Source: AC-37 sp036389295
GTDB lineage: Bacteria; Actinomycetota; Thermoleophilia; Solirubrobacterales; Thermoleophilaceae
Direction: 5' to 3'
Assembly (NCBI GenBank): GCA_036389295.1
Contig: DASVQB010000039.1
Location: 1 to 64,000, forward strand
Length of the DNA stretch: 64,000 nucleotides
Of the stretch, positions 52,224 through 60,325 are shown one piece after another. Position 1 is the first letter of the stretch. Every line of letters begins with the position of its first letter. The notes beneath the pieces were generated by a model, which was not told where the DNA came from, made no database searches, and saw nothing but the letters and a program-made list of their open reading frames with translations. A program made the translations under genes and the position numbers.

Positions 52224-53210
52224 GTGAGCGATCCGTTTGCGCCAGCCGCCGAAGCCGGCATCAGGCGGCTCGCGATCCCGACGCCGTTCGCGGTCGGCCG
52301 CGTCAACGTCTACGTGATCGAGGACGACCCGCTCACCCTGGTCGACGCCGGCCCGAACTCGGGCACCTCGCTCGACTCGCTCGAGACGCAGCTCGCAGGG
52401 ATCGGCCACCGGCTCGAGGACGTCGGCCTGATCCTCATCACCCACCAGCACATCGACCACATCGGGCTGGTCAACATCGTCGCGACCCGGTCGGGCGCCG
52501 AGGTCGCCGCGATCGACGAGCTGGTCCCGTTCGTCGAGAACTACCGCGACGCGGCGTCGGAGCAGGACGAGTTCGCGACCCACCTCATGCTGCGTCACGG
52601 GATCGCGCCGGACGTCGTCGAGGCGCTGCGGTCGGTCTCGCTCGCCTTCCGCGCGTGGGGCGCCGCCGCGAAGGTCACCCGCGTGCTGCACGACGGCGAG
52701 TCGATCGAGCTGCGCGACCGCACGCTCGAGGTCGCGTTCCGGCCGGGCCACAGCCCCACCGACACGGTCTTCAACGACCTCGACCGGCGGATCCTGCTCG
52801 TGGCCGACCACCTGCTCGCGCACATCTCCTCGAACCCGCTGCTCACCCCCCCGGGCGACGGCTCGGAGCGGCCGCAGGCCCTGGTGCGCTACCTCGCCTC
52901 GCTCGCCGAGACCCGAGCGATGGACGTGGACCTCGCCCTGCCGGGGCACGGCGACCCGATCACCGACCACCGCACGCTGATCGACGAGCGGTTCGAGCTG
53001 CACCGCAGGCGCGCCGAGGGCATCCACGAGCTGATCGCCGGGCGGCCGCGGACGGCGCACGAGATCGCCCAGGCGCTGTGGGGCAACATCGCCGTGACCC
53101 AGGCCTTCCTCACGCTGTCGGAGGTCCTCGGCCACACCGACATCCTCGTGAACGACGGCCTGGTCCGGGAGGTCGCGGAGGACGACGTCGTTCGCTTCGA
53201 GGCCGTCTAG
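52224..53210 (+). CDS. Metallo-beta-lactamase-fold hydrolase
   Basis: The 328-residue protein has the zinc motif ITHQHIDHIGLVN (HXHXDH form, with Gln in the second position) and further ligands in FRPGHSPTDTVF, LLVADHLLAH and LALPGHGDPI. A C-terminal winged-helix-like segment (LIAGRPRTAHEIAQALWG) is common in the lactonase/thioesterase branch. The reaction may be thioester, lactone or glutathione-adduct hydrolysis. The GTG lies 8 bases after TAGGGT (52210-52215). The stop shares CTAG with the convergent acetyltransferase gene. Confidence 0.88.
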   Translation: MSDPFAPAAEAGIRRLAIPTPFAVGRVNVYVIEDDPLTLVDAGPNSGTSLDSLETQLAGIGHRLEDVGLILITHQHIDHIGLVNIVATRSGAEVAAIDELVPFVENYRDAASEQDEFATHLMLRHGIAPDVVEALRSVSLAFRAWGAAAKVTRVLHDGESIELRDRTLEVAFRPGHSPTDTVFNDLDRRILLVADHLLAHISSNPLLTPPGDGSERPQALVRYLASLAETRAMDVDLALPGHGDPITDHRTLIDERFELHRRRAEGIHELIAGRPRTAHEIAQALWGNIAVTQAFLTLSEVLGHTDILVNDGLVREVAEDDVVRFEAV

Positions 53211-53707
53211 CCGCGGCTCGCGGCGGCCCGCTCGCGCGCCGGCACCCCGGCGACCACCGCTCCGGCGCGGACGTCGCCGGTCACGACCGCGCCGGCGCCG
53301 ATCAGCGCGCGCGACCCGATCGTGACCCCGCCGAGCACCACGGCGCCGGACCCGATCGAGGCGCCGTCGCGGACGACGATCGGGAGCAGCTCCCAGTCCG
53401 CGGCCGACTGCGGCTGGCCGCGCTCGTTCAGCACGCGCGGGGTCTTGTCGTTGACGAACACCGTCCCGTGGCCGACGAACACGCCGTCGCCGATCGTCAC
53501 CCCGTCGCAGACGAACGCGTGGCTCTGGATGCGGCAGTCGGCGCCGATCTCGGCCCCGCGCTGGACCTCCACGAACGGGCCGATCCGGGTGCGCGACCCG
53601 ATCCGGCAGCCGTACAGGTTCACGAACGAGAACACCGTCACGTCGTCGCCGAACTCGACGCCGTCGATCAGCCGGTACGGCGCCTCGTTGGCCGGGGCGG
53701 TGCCCAC
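53207..53707 (-). CDS. Left-handed beta-helix acyltransferase (WbpD/WlbB-like)
   Basis: The 166-residue hexapeptide-repeat protein has repeated I/V-G-X4 units (CRIGSRTRIGPFVEV, VTIGDGVFVGHGTVFVND, VTIGSRALIGAGAVVTGDV) and ends VVAGVPARE. The segment DGVFVGHGTVFVNDKTPR matches the WbpD-type N-acetyltransferases that acetylate 3-amino-hexuronic acid nucleotides. With the DegT, Gfo/Idh and epimerase genes at 59-64 kb it would complete that pathway. The GTG lies 6 bases after TACGGT (53719-53714). Confidence 0.85.
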   Translation of the reverse strand: MGTAPANEAPYRLIDGVEFGDDVTVFSFVNLYGCRIGSRTRIGPFVEVQRGAEIGADCRIQSHAFVCDGVTIGDGVFVGHGTVFVNDKTPRVLNERGQPQSAADWELLPIVVRDGASIGSGAVVLGGVTIGSRALIGAGAVVTGDVRAGAVVAGVPARERAAASRG

Positions 53708-53766
53708 TCGGCAACCGTAGCGGCGCCGCGGGCGGCACGGGCGGCGTCCCTATCATCGCCGGGCTC

Positions 53767-55797
53767 ATGGGGACCTCGGCACGCATCGCGGCCCCGGCGA
53801 CGATGCTGCTGCCCGGGGCGGCGACCGTCTACCTGGGCTTCAACGCCGGCGGGTTCTTCCCCGGGACGCCGGCGTTCGTCGCGCTCGTGCTGATCCAGGT
53901 CCTGATCCTGCGGGTGATCGTCGCGGACCGCCCGTTCGCCGGCATGACCCCGGCCGTCGCCGTCGTGGCGACCCTGCTCGGGCTGTACGCGGCCTGGACC
54001 CTCGCGTCGGCGCTCTGGTCCGACGCCCCGTCGCGCGCGCTGATCGAGTTCGACCGGGTGCTGCTCTACCTCACGGCCGTCGTGCTGTTCGGCTCGATCG
54101 GGGCCGACCGCCGGCGCGTGCGCCTGCTGGCGTGGGGCGTGGCCGCCGGGCTGTGCGCGGTCTGCCTGCCGGGGCTCGTCAGCCGCATCCTGCCGGACGT
54201 CTGGCCGACCGAGCCGAACATCGCCAACAACCGGCTCAGCTACCCGGTGACCTACTGGAACGCGCTCGGGATCATGGCCGGCGTCGCGATCGTCCTCTGC
54301 TCGCACCTCGCGAGCCGCGCGCGGGGGGCCCGGCTGCCGCGGATCCTGGGCGCGGCCGCCGTGCCGCCGCTCGCCTGCACGCTGTTCTTCACGTTCTCCC
54401 GCGGCGCGATCGCGGCCACGATCCTCGGGGTCCTCGCGTTCGTGGCGCTCGCCAGGCCGCGGGGGCTGCTCGCCGCGCTGGTCGCGACCGGGCCGGCCAC
54501 CGCCGTCGCGCTGGTCTTCGCCTACCGCGCCGACGCGCTCGCCACGCAGGACCCGACCTCGGCCGAGGGGATCGACCAGGGGAAGGGCGTCGCGGCCGTG
54601 CTCCTGCTGTGCGTCCTGGCGGCCGGCGGGATCCGGTGGGCGATGCTGCGCTTGGACGACCGCCTCGCCCGGCGGCAGTGGCTCGTCGAGCCGCGGCTCG
54701 CGCGCCGGGCGAGCCGCGGCGCCGCGATCCTGGCCGCGGTCGCCTTCCTGGCCGCCGGCGGCCCCGGCTGGGTGGGCGACGAGTACGACCGGTTCGCCGA
54801 GGGGTCGGGCGCCACGCCGAACACGGACCTGCGCGAGCGGCTGACCGACTTCGGCAACAACGGTCGGATCGACCACTGGCGGGCGGCCCGCCGCGGGTTC
54901 GCCGAGGACCGGCTGCACGGGTCGGGCGCCGGCACCTACCAGCTGCTCTGGGAGCGGCACCGCAGCCTGATATTCGCGGTGAGCGACGCGCACGGCCTCT
55001 ACTTCGAGGTCGCCGGCGAGCTCGGGGTCGTCGGGCTGCTCCTGCTGGTCGGCGCGATCCTGACGATCCTCGCCGGCCTCGCGAGGCGAGCGCGCGGGGA
55101 GTCGCGGCCGCTGTACGCGGCGCTGTTCGCCGCCGGGCTCGCGTGGGCGGTCCACGCCGGGATCGACTGGGACTGGGAGATGCCCGCGGCGACGCTGTGG
55201 CTCTTCGCGGCGGGGGCCGCGGCGCTGGGGGCGCCCCGCGCGGAGGCCCCCGCCGGCACGGACGGCGAGGCCGCTCCCCCCGCGGCCGCGGGGGCCGCTC
55301 CCCCCATGGACGGGTCGTGGCGTGCGCCGATCGCCGTCGCGCTCGTCGCGGTCGCGGTCACCCCGGTGCTGCTGGCGATCTCGCAGAACCGGCTGCGCGA
55401 CGCCTCGCGGGCGTTCGTGGCCGGCGACTGCCCGCGCGCCGTCGACCGCGCCCTCGACACCTCGTCGGTGCTCGCCGTGCGGCCGGAGCCGTACGCGATC
55501 GTCGGCTACTGCCAGGTCCGCCGCGGCTTCGGCCAGCAGGGCGTCCGGGCGATGGAGAAGGCCGTCGACCGCGACCCCGGCAACTGGGAGTACCGCTACG
55601 GGCTGGCGGTGGCGCGCGGTGCGGCCGGGCTGGACCCGCGGCCCGAGTCCCGCCGCGCGCTCGCGCTCAACCCGCGCGAGCCGATCGTCCGGAGCGCGGC
55701 CCGCCGGTTCGAGCGGGCCGGCGCGCGGAGCTGGCCGGCCGCGGCCGAGGCCGCGCGGCGCGAGATCTACGAGAGCGGCCTCCTGTCGCTGCCCTGA
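53767..55797 (+). CDS. O-antigen ligase/polymerase with fused C-terminal TPR module (copy 2)
   Basis: The 676-residue product has about twelve membrane segments with the family pattern YPVTYWNALGIMAGVAI, FTFSRGAIAATI, FAEDRLHGSGAGTYQL and SDAHGLYFEVAGELG, then HAGIDWDWEMPAATLWLF. From about residue 510 a new membrane helix (APIAVALVAVAVTPVLL) leads into TPR-like repeats (AFVAGDCPRAVDRALDTSS, MEKAVDRDPGNWEYRYGLA). The same arrangement exists as two separate genes at 15516-17436. A TATCAT box lies 10 bases before the ATG. Confidence 0.87.
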   Translation: MGTSARIAAPATMLLPGAATVYLGFNAGGFFPGTPAFVALVLIQVLILRVIVADRPFAGMTPAVAVVATLLGLYAAWTLASALWSDAPSRALIEFDRVLLYLTAVVLFGSIGADRRRVRLLAWGVAAGLCAVCLPGLVSRILPDVWPTEPNIANNRLSYPVTYWNALGIMAGVAIVLCSHLASRARGARLPRILGAAAVPPLACTLFFTFSRGAIAATILGVLAFVALARPRGLLAALVATGPATAVALVFAYRADALATQDPTSAEGIDQGKGVAAVLLLCVLAAGGIRWAMLRLDDRLARRQWLVEPRLARRASRGAAILAAVAFLAAGGPGWVGDEYDRFAEGSGATPNTDLRERLTDFGNNGRIDHWRAARRGFAEDRLHGSGAGTYQLLWERHRSLIFAVSDAHGLYFEVAGELGVVGLLLLVGAILTILAGLARRARGESRPLYAALFAAGLAWAVHAGIDWDWEMPAATLWLFAAGAAALGAPRAEAPAGTDGEAAPPAAAGAAPPMDGSWRAPIAVALVAVAVTPVLLAISQNRLRDASRAFVAGDCPRAVDRALDTSSVLAVRPEPYAIVGYCQVRRGFGQQGVRAMEKAVDRDPGNWEYRYGLAVARGAAGLDPRPESRRALALNPREPIVRSAARRFERAGARSWPAAAEAARREIYESGLLSLP

Positions 55798-55810
55798 CCC
55801 GCTCGCCGGC

Positions 55811-56194
55811 TCACTCGGCGCCCGGCGGCTTCACGCAGCAGCCGTAGACGATCCGGTTGCCGATCCGGTTCTCCCCGCGGAACGAGCCGTCCGCCTCGAT
55901 CTGCACCGAGTACGTGAACCGGCTGCCCGACCCGTAGGCGACCGTGCAGGTCCACGGGTTGCGGATGTCCCCCCCGCCGCCGGGGCGGCAGCGGGCGGAG
56001 CGGGCCGCCGTGCGCCGGCCCGGCACGGGCTCGGGGGCCGTGGACACCGCGCGCTGGACCTGGTCGGCGTCGATCCGCAGCGGATGACGCTCGCGGAACG
56101 CGTACGACGGGTCGACCTCGCGGTTGGCGAGCGTCACGGCCGTGCCGGCGAGGCCGGCCGCGAGCAGCGGCACGAGGACGAGCGCCCGGCGCAT
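55811..56194 (-). CDS. Small secreted protein of unknown function
   Basis: The 127-residue product has an N-terminal hydrophobic helix (ALVLVPLLAAGLAGTAVTL). A soluble domain follows with a Cys in ARCRPGG, another in WTCTVAYG, and a CC pair near the end (VYGCCVKPPG). The beta-rich centre (SRFTYSVQIEADGSFRGEN) looks like an extracytoplasmic domain with possible disulfides. I do not recognise the family. The ATG lies 7 bases after TACCCT (56207-56202). Confidence 0.65.
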   Translation of the reverse strand: MRRALVLVPLLAAGLAGTAVTLANREVDPSYAFRERHPLRIDADQVQRAVSTAPEPVPGRRTAARSARCRPGGGGDIRNPWTCTVAYGSGSRFTYSVQIEADGSFRGENRIGNRIVYGCCVKPPGAE

Positions 56195-56320
56195 CGGCGG
56201 CAGGGTAGCCGCGGTCCGCGGCGCGCTTCGCCCGTGGGAACGCCGTCACCGTGTCAACTAGCCATCGCTATGCGATGGAAAAGCGACTCGGCGGCCGGTC
56301 CGCGCCGAGCCGGAACGCAG

Positions 56321-56346
56321 AAGGGGCCGGCGGCTGCCGGCCCCTT
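56321..56346 (-). terminator. Hairpin after the small anti-sigma-like gene
   Basis: An 11-bp perfect stem (aaggggccggc with gccggcccctt) closes a 4-base loop at 56332-56335. It lies 24 bases downstream of the stop at 56370 and ends in a short TT. A second smaller inverted repeat, ccatcgc/gcgatgg, is at 56262-56278. The rest of the 56195-56369 gap has no gene. Confidence 0.55.
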
Positions 56347-56369
56347 CCGAGCTTCCTTGGAGGCTGCGC

Positions 56370-56744
56370 CTACTTGGGGCAGCTCTCGCGGTTCGTGTCG
56401 CCCTTGCCGGGCGGGCCCGTGTGCGTCCCGCTCGGGTTGACGCCGTCGGTCTTCTTCGGACCGCAGCCGGGCTTGTACTGCGAGTTGCCGGCGCTGCCGG
56501 TGCCGCCGCCGCTCCCACCGGCCAGGACGCCGCCGGTGCCGGCGGCCATCAGGGCGACGGTGAGGAACGCGGCCATGGTGCGTGATCTCAACGCGATTCC
56601 CTTCGGTCGAGAGGACCCGGCCTTCGCCATCGCCCTCGTCTTGATCCTGTCGAGCTCCAGACCCGATGCCTCGGCGCGCTCTGCGCGCAGCCGCTCGGCG
56701 ACCTCGTGGAGCTCGCCCGGCAGGCCCTCGTCGAACTGGCTCAT
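56370..56744 (-). CDS. Small single-pass membrane protein, possible anti-sigma-type regulator
   Basis: The 124-residue product has a cytosolic helical N-terminus (VAERLRAERAEASGLELDRIKTRAMA). One membrane helix follows near residues 60-80 (AAFLTVALMAAGTGGVLAG), then a Gly-rich external tail with two Cys (KPGCGPKK, ESCPK). The topology suits an anti-sigma or stress sensor, but no classical zinc His-Cys motif is present, so this is inference. The ATG at 56744 has a good ribosome site (aaggag, 5 bases upstream). An ECF sigma gene is 1.8 kb away. Confidence 0.6.
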   Translation of the reverse strand: MSQFDEGLPGELHEVAERLRAERAEASGLELDRIKTRAMAKAGSSRPKGIALRSRTMAAFLTVALMAAGTGGVLAGGSGGGTGSAGNSQYKPGCGPKKTDGVNPSGTHTGPPGKGDTNRESCPK

Positions 56745-56848
56745 CGAGTCTCCTTCGTTCGTCATTCACACCCTTGTACGAGCGAGCCGGCCGGTTCCTG
56801 ACAGGCGCGGACGCGCCAGGCTCGCGACCGCTGTGCTTCCGTAGCGCC

Positions 56849-58495
56849 ATGAGGCTCGCAGCCGCCCTCGCGATCGCGACCGCCGTCGCGCTCCAGGCGT
56901 GGCCCGGCGCGCCCCCGGCCCGCGCCGAGGGCCGCGCCGGCGCCGAGCTCGGCCCGCCGCGGTCGGCCCTGAAGGACGTCTCGCCCGCCGACCGGCGCGA
57001 CTGGCGCCGCGCGATCGCGATCGCCGAGCGCACCGAGTCGGTCCGCGGCCAGCGGCGGCGCCGCCCCGGCCTGCGATCGGAGTCGTTCGCCCGCGAGGGA
57101 CGCTGCTGCATGACGGTCTGGTTCTCGTCGCGCGGGGACGTGCGGGCCGTGGCGAAGGTCGACCTCACGAGCGGCCGCGTCCTCGAGCAGTGGTCGGGCT
57201 GGCAGGCCGCCTGGGAGATGGCCCGCGGCTACGAGGGCGACTTCGGCCGCAGCTTCAACTCGCCGTGGGTGCTGGTCCCGCTAGGCCTGCTGTTCCTGGC
57301 GCCGTTCGTCGACCCGCGCCGGCCGCTCCGCCTCCTCCACCTCGACCTCGCGGCCCTGCTCGCGTTCGGCGTCTCGCACGTGCTGTTCAACGAGGGCCGG
57401 ATCGGCCTCTCGGTCCCGCTCGTCTACCCGGTCCTCGGCTACCTGCTCGTCCGCGCGCTCGTCCTCGGCTTCCGCCCCCGGCCGGCGTGCGGGCCGCTCG
57501 TCCCGCTCGTGCCCGCGACCTGGCTCGTCGCCGGCACGGTCGCGCTGCTCGGCGCCCGGATCGCCCTGAACGTGGTGGACTCGAACGTGATCGACGTGGG
57601 CTACGCCGGCGTGATCGGCGCCAACCACGTGGCGAACGGCGACGAGCTGTATGACGGGCGGTTCGCCGCCGACCCGCCGGCCGGCGACACCTACGGCCCG
57701 GCGACGTACCTCGCGTACGTCCCCTTCGAGCGGCTCCTCGGCTGGAGCGGCCGCTGGGACGACGTCCCGGCCGCGCACGGCGCCGCGATCGCGTTCGACC
57801 TGCTCACGGTCGCGGCCCTCTTCCTGCTCGGGCGCCGCCTCCGCGCGGGGCCGGCCGGCACCGCCCTCGGAGCGGCGCTCGCCTTCGCCTGGACCGCCTA
57901 CCCGTACTCGCTGTTCGCGCTCTCGACGAACTCGAACGACGCGCTGGTCGCGGCGCTGGCCGTCCTGGCGCTCCTCGCGCTCGCGTCGGCGCCGGCCCGC
58001 GGCGCGCTGGTGGGCCTCGGCGCTGCCGCCAAGCTGGCCCCGCTGGCGCTCGCGCCGCTGTTCCTGAACCCGTCCGGCGAGCGCGGCGTCAGGAGGCCGC
58101 TCGCCTTCGCCGCGGCGCTCGCGGCGGTGCTGGCGGCCACGGTCCTCCCGTTCGTCCCGCCGGGCGGCCTCGAGGAGGTCTACGACCGCACCCTCGGGTT
58201 CCAGCTCGGCCGCGAGTCGCCGTTCAGCGTCTGGGGGCAGGCGCCCTCGCTCGACTGGCTGCACACCGTGGTGAAGCTCGCCGCGGTGAACCTGGCGGCG
58301 GTCCTGCTGGTGGTGCCGGCGCGGAAGACGCCCGCCCAGGTCGCGGCGCTGGCGGCGGCGGTCCTGATCGCGCTCCAGCTCGCCACCGTCCACTGGTTCT
58401 ACCTGTACGTCGTCTGGTTCGCCCCGCTGGTCCTCGTGGCGCTGTTCGACCGGCACCCGGCGGCCCCCGCCGCGCCGGCGGGGTTGCGCCGTTGA
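56849..58495 (+). CDS. Membrane protein: secreted N-terminal domain plus GT-C-like helices
   Basis: The 548-residue product has a signal peptide (to about residue 28, PPARAEG). A soluble domain of about 110 residues follows, with GDVRAVAKVDLTSGRVLEQW and QAAWEMARGYEGDFGR, a PepSY-like strand pattern. About ten membrane helices come next, with GVIGANHVANGDELYDG and TYGPATYLAYVPFE in a large external loop, as in GT87-like transferases. The combination suggests a glycosyltransferase with an external sensing or binding domain. The 3' end is 22 bases before the sigma gene. Confidence 0.7.
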   Translation: MRLAAALAIATAVALQAWPGAPPARAEGRAGAELGPPRSALKDVSPADRRDWRRAIAIAERTESVRGQRRRRPGLRSESFAREGRCCMTVWFSSRGDVRAVAKVDLTSGRVLEQWSGWQAAWEMARGYEGDFGRSFNSPWVLVPLGLLFLAPFVDPRRPLRLLHLDLAALLAFGVSHVLFNEGRIGLSVPLVYPVLGYLLVRALVLGFRPRPACGPLVPLVPATWLVAGTVALLGARIALNVVDSNVIDVGYAGVIGANHVANGDELYDGRFAADPPAGDTYGPATYLAYVPFERLLGWSGRWDDVPAAHGAAIAFDLLTVAALFLLGRRLRAGPAGTALGAALAFAWTAYPYSLFALSTNSNDALVAALAVLALLALASAPARGALVGLGAAAKLAPLALAPLFLNPSGERGVRRPLAFAAALAAVLAATVLPFVPPGGLEEVYDRTLGFQLGRESPFSVWGQAPSLDWLHTVVKLAAVNLAAVLLVVPARKTPAQVAALAAAVLIALQLATVHWFYLYVVWFAPLVLVALFDRHPAAPAAPAGLRR

Positions 58496-58517
58496 CGGAT
58501 CCGGCCATCATGGGACG

Positions 58518-59003
58518 ATGCGCGTCGATCGCTTCGAGCGCCTCTACGAGGAGCACGCGCAGCCGCTCCTCGCGTTCCTCGTGTACCGCACGGGGAGCCG
58601 GCCGCTGGCCGAGGACGTGCTCGCCGACACCTTCGAGCGGGTATTCCGGGCGCGGCGGCGCTTCGACCCGCGCAAGGCGAGCGAGAAGACCTGGCTGTAC
58701 TCGATCGCCCTCAACTGCCTTCGCGACAACGCGCGCCGCGCGACCGCCGAGGCCCGGGCGCTGGAGCGGGCCGTCCCGGTCCCCGCGGGGGACGCCGGCG
58801 GCCCGTTCGAGGCGGTCGAGGACCGCGACAGCCTCGGCCGCGCGATGGAGGCCCTGAGCGACGAGGAGCGCGAGTCGATCGCGCTCCGCTACGGCGCCGA
58901 CCTGACCGTGCCGGAGATCGCGGAGCTGACCGGCGAGAAGCTGACCACCGTCGAGGGACGGGTCTACCGGGCCCTGCGGAAGCTCCGCCAGGAGCTCGGG
59001 TGA
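58518..59003 (+). CDS. ECF-type RNA polymerase sigma factor
   Basis: The 161-residue sigma factor has region 2 (FERLYEEHAQPLLAFLVYRTG, LAEDVLADTFERVF, KTWLYSIALNCLRDNARR). Region 4 carries a helix-turn-helix (LSDEERESIALRYGADLTVPEIAELTG). No typical anti-sigma gene is adjacent; the small membrane protein at 56370-56744 is a candidate. The ATG lies 6 bases after CATCAT (58506-58511). Its targets cannot be read here; surface-polysaccharide genes are a natural guess. Confidence 0.88.
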   Translation: MRVDRFERLYEEHAQPLLAFLVYRTGSRPLAEDVLADTFERVFRARRRFDPRKASEKTWLYSIALNCLRDNARRATAEARALERAVPVPAGDAGGPFEAVEDRDSLGRAMEALSDEERESIALRYGADLTVPEIAELTGEKLTTVEGRVYRALRKLRQELG

Positions 59004-59037
59004 CCCGGGCGTCATCGCTGCTCTAGGTTTGCCCGCG

Positions 59038-60153
59038 ATGGACCGCGTCCCCTTCGTGGCCCTGGATCGCCAGCACGCTCCGATCCGGGCCGAGCTCCGC
59101 GCCGCCTTCGAGCGGGTGGTCGACGGGAGCGCGTTCGTCCTCGGCCGGGAGGTCGAGGCGTTCGAGCGCGAGTTCGCCGCCCACTGCCGCGCCGAGCACT
59201 GCGTCGGGGTCGCGTCCGGCACCGCCGCGCTGACGCTGATGCTCGTGGCAGCCGGGGTCGGCCCCGGCGACGAGGTCGTGGTCCCCGCCCACACGTTCGT
59301 CGCGTCGGCGCTCGGGGTGGTCCACGCGGGGGCCACGCCGGTCTTCTGCGAGGTCGAGGACGGCACCGGCCTGATCGACCCGGCCGCGGCGGAGGCCGCC
59401 GTGACCGAGCGGACCGCCGCGATCGTGGCCGTCCACCTCTACGGGCAGGTCGCCGACGTGGACGCGCTCGCCGCCGTCGCGGCCCGCCGCGGCCTGGCCC
59501 TCTTCGAGGACGCCGCCCAGGCCCACGGCGCCGCCTGGCGCGGTCGCCCCGCCGGCTCGCTGGGCACCGCGGCGGCGTTCAGCTTCTACCCGAGCAAGAA
59601 CCTCGGCGCCCTCGGCGACGGCGGGGCGGTGTGCACGGGCGACGCCGGGATCGCGGAGCGCGTCCGCGCCCTGCGCCACCTGGGGCAGCTCCGCAAGGGC
59701 GAGCACGACCTCACCGGCTACAACGAGCGCCTCGACGGCCTCCAGGCCGCGTTCCTGCGCGCCAAGTTGCCCCATCTCGACGCCTGGAACGAGGCCCGCA
59801 GGGCCCGCGCGGCCCTCTACCGCGAGCTCCTCCCGGCCGAGCTCCGCCCTGTCGAGGAGCGGCCCGAGAGCCCCTCCGTCCACCATCTGTTCCCGGTCCG
59901 CCACGCGGGTCGACAGAGGCTGGCCGAGTCCCTACAGTCGGCCGGAGTGGAGACCGGCGTGCACTACTCCCCCGCCTGCCACCGCCAGCCGCCGTTCGCG
60001 GCCGCGCAGGTCCCGGCCCGCGACCCGTTCCCGGTCGCGTCGGCCTGGGGAGCGGAGGAGCTGTCCCTGCCGATGTTCGAGCACCTGACGGACCCCGAGG
60101 TCGAGCGCGTCGCGGAGGCGTGCCGGACCGCCCTGGCGCGCATCGCCGCGTGA
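59038..60153 (+). CDS. DegT/DnrJ/EryC1-family sugar aminotransferase
   Basis: The 371-residue PLP aminotransferase acts on nucleotide keto-sugars. It has VPFVALDRQHAPIRAEL at the start, GVASGTAALTLML, the PLP site FYPSKNLGALGDGG (Lys near residue 187) and TGYNERLDGLQAAFLRAKL. The context (Gfo/Idh oxidoreductase, 2-epimerase, hexapeptide acetyltransferase) points to 3-amination of a UDP-2-acetamido-hexuronic acid, the WbpE step. The ATG lies 8 bases after TAGGTT (59024-59029). Confidence 0.93.
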   Translation: MDRVPFVALDRQHAPIRAELRAAFERVVDGSAFVLGREVEAFEREFAAHCRAEHCVGVASGTAALTLMLVAAGVGPGDEVVVPAHTFVASALGVVHAGATPVFCEVEDGTGLIDPAAAEAAVTERTAAIVAVHLYGQVADVDALAAVAARRGLALFEDAAQAHGAAWRGRPAGSLGTAAAFSFYPSKNLGALGDGGAVCTGDAGIAERVRALRHLGQLRKGEHDLTGYNERLDGLQAAFLRAKLPHLDAWNEARRARAALYRELLPAELRPVEERPESPSVHHLFPVRHAGRQRLAESLQSAGVETGVHYSPACHRQPPFAAAQVPARDPFPVASAWGAEELSLPMFEHLTDPEVERVAEACRTALARIAA

Positions 60154-60190
60154 GCCTGGCGCGGTCGCAGTACCCCAGGATGTGGACCCC

Positions 60191-60220
60191 TTGCGAAGTC
60201 GGGTGGAGCCGAGCTAGAGT
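60191..60220 (+). promoter_or_regulatory. Probable promoter of the Gfo/Idh-sugar transferase-epimerase unit
   Basis: TTGCGA (60191-60196) and TAGAGT (60215-60220) are spaced by 18 bases. The transcript would begin near 60227 and carry a leader of about 100 bases before the TTG start at 60326. The leader starts with a C6-GTTT-G5 hairpin (60229-60243). Confidence 0.5.
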
Positions 60221-60228
60221 AGGCGAAA

Positions 60229-60254
60229 CCCCCCGTTTGGGGGCGAGGCTCGGC
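60229..60254 (+). promoter_or_regulatory. Structured leader hairpin, function unknown
   Basis: A tight hairpin (cccccc-gttt-ggggg) is visible, followed by gctcggc (60248-60254). The latter is the exact complement of gccgagc at 60208-60214, so a larger stem could include the -10 region. I recognise no known riboswitch core here. It might be a regulator site or an RNA fold that affects the downstream genes. Confidence 0.35.
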
Positions 60255-60325
60255 AGGAATTCGCGGCCCGAGGGGTCGGATCGCCGCAGACATAGACCTA
60301 CCTCGAAGATGGATCGGAGAGAGGG

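Noticed and set aside
60154..60325. c-di-GMP or c-di-AMP riboswitch ahead of the oxidoreductase gene
   Set aside because: I looked for the GEMM and ydaO core blocks and did not find them in order; only simple hairpins are present.
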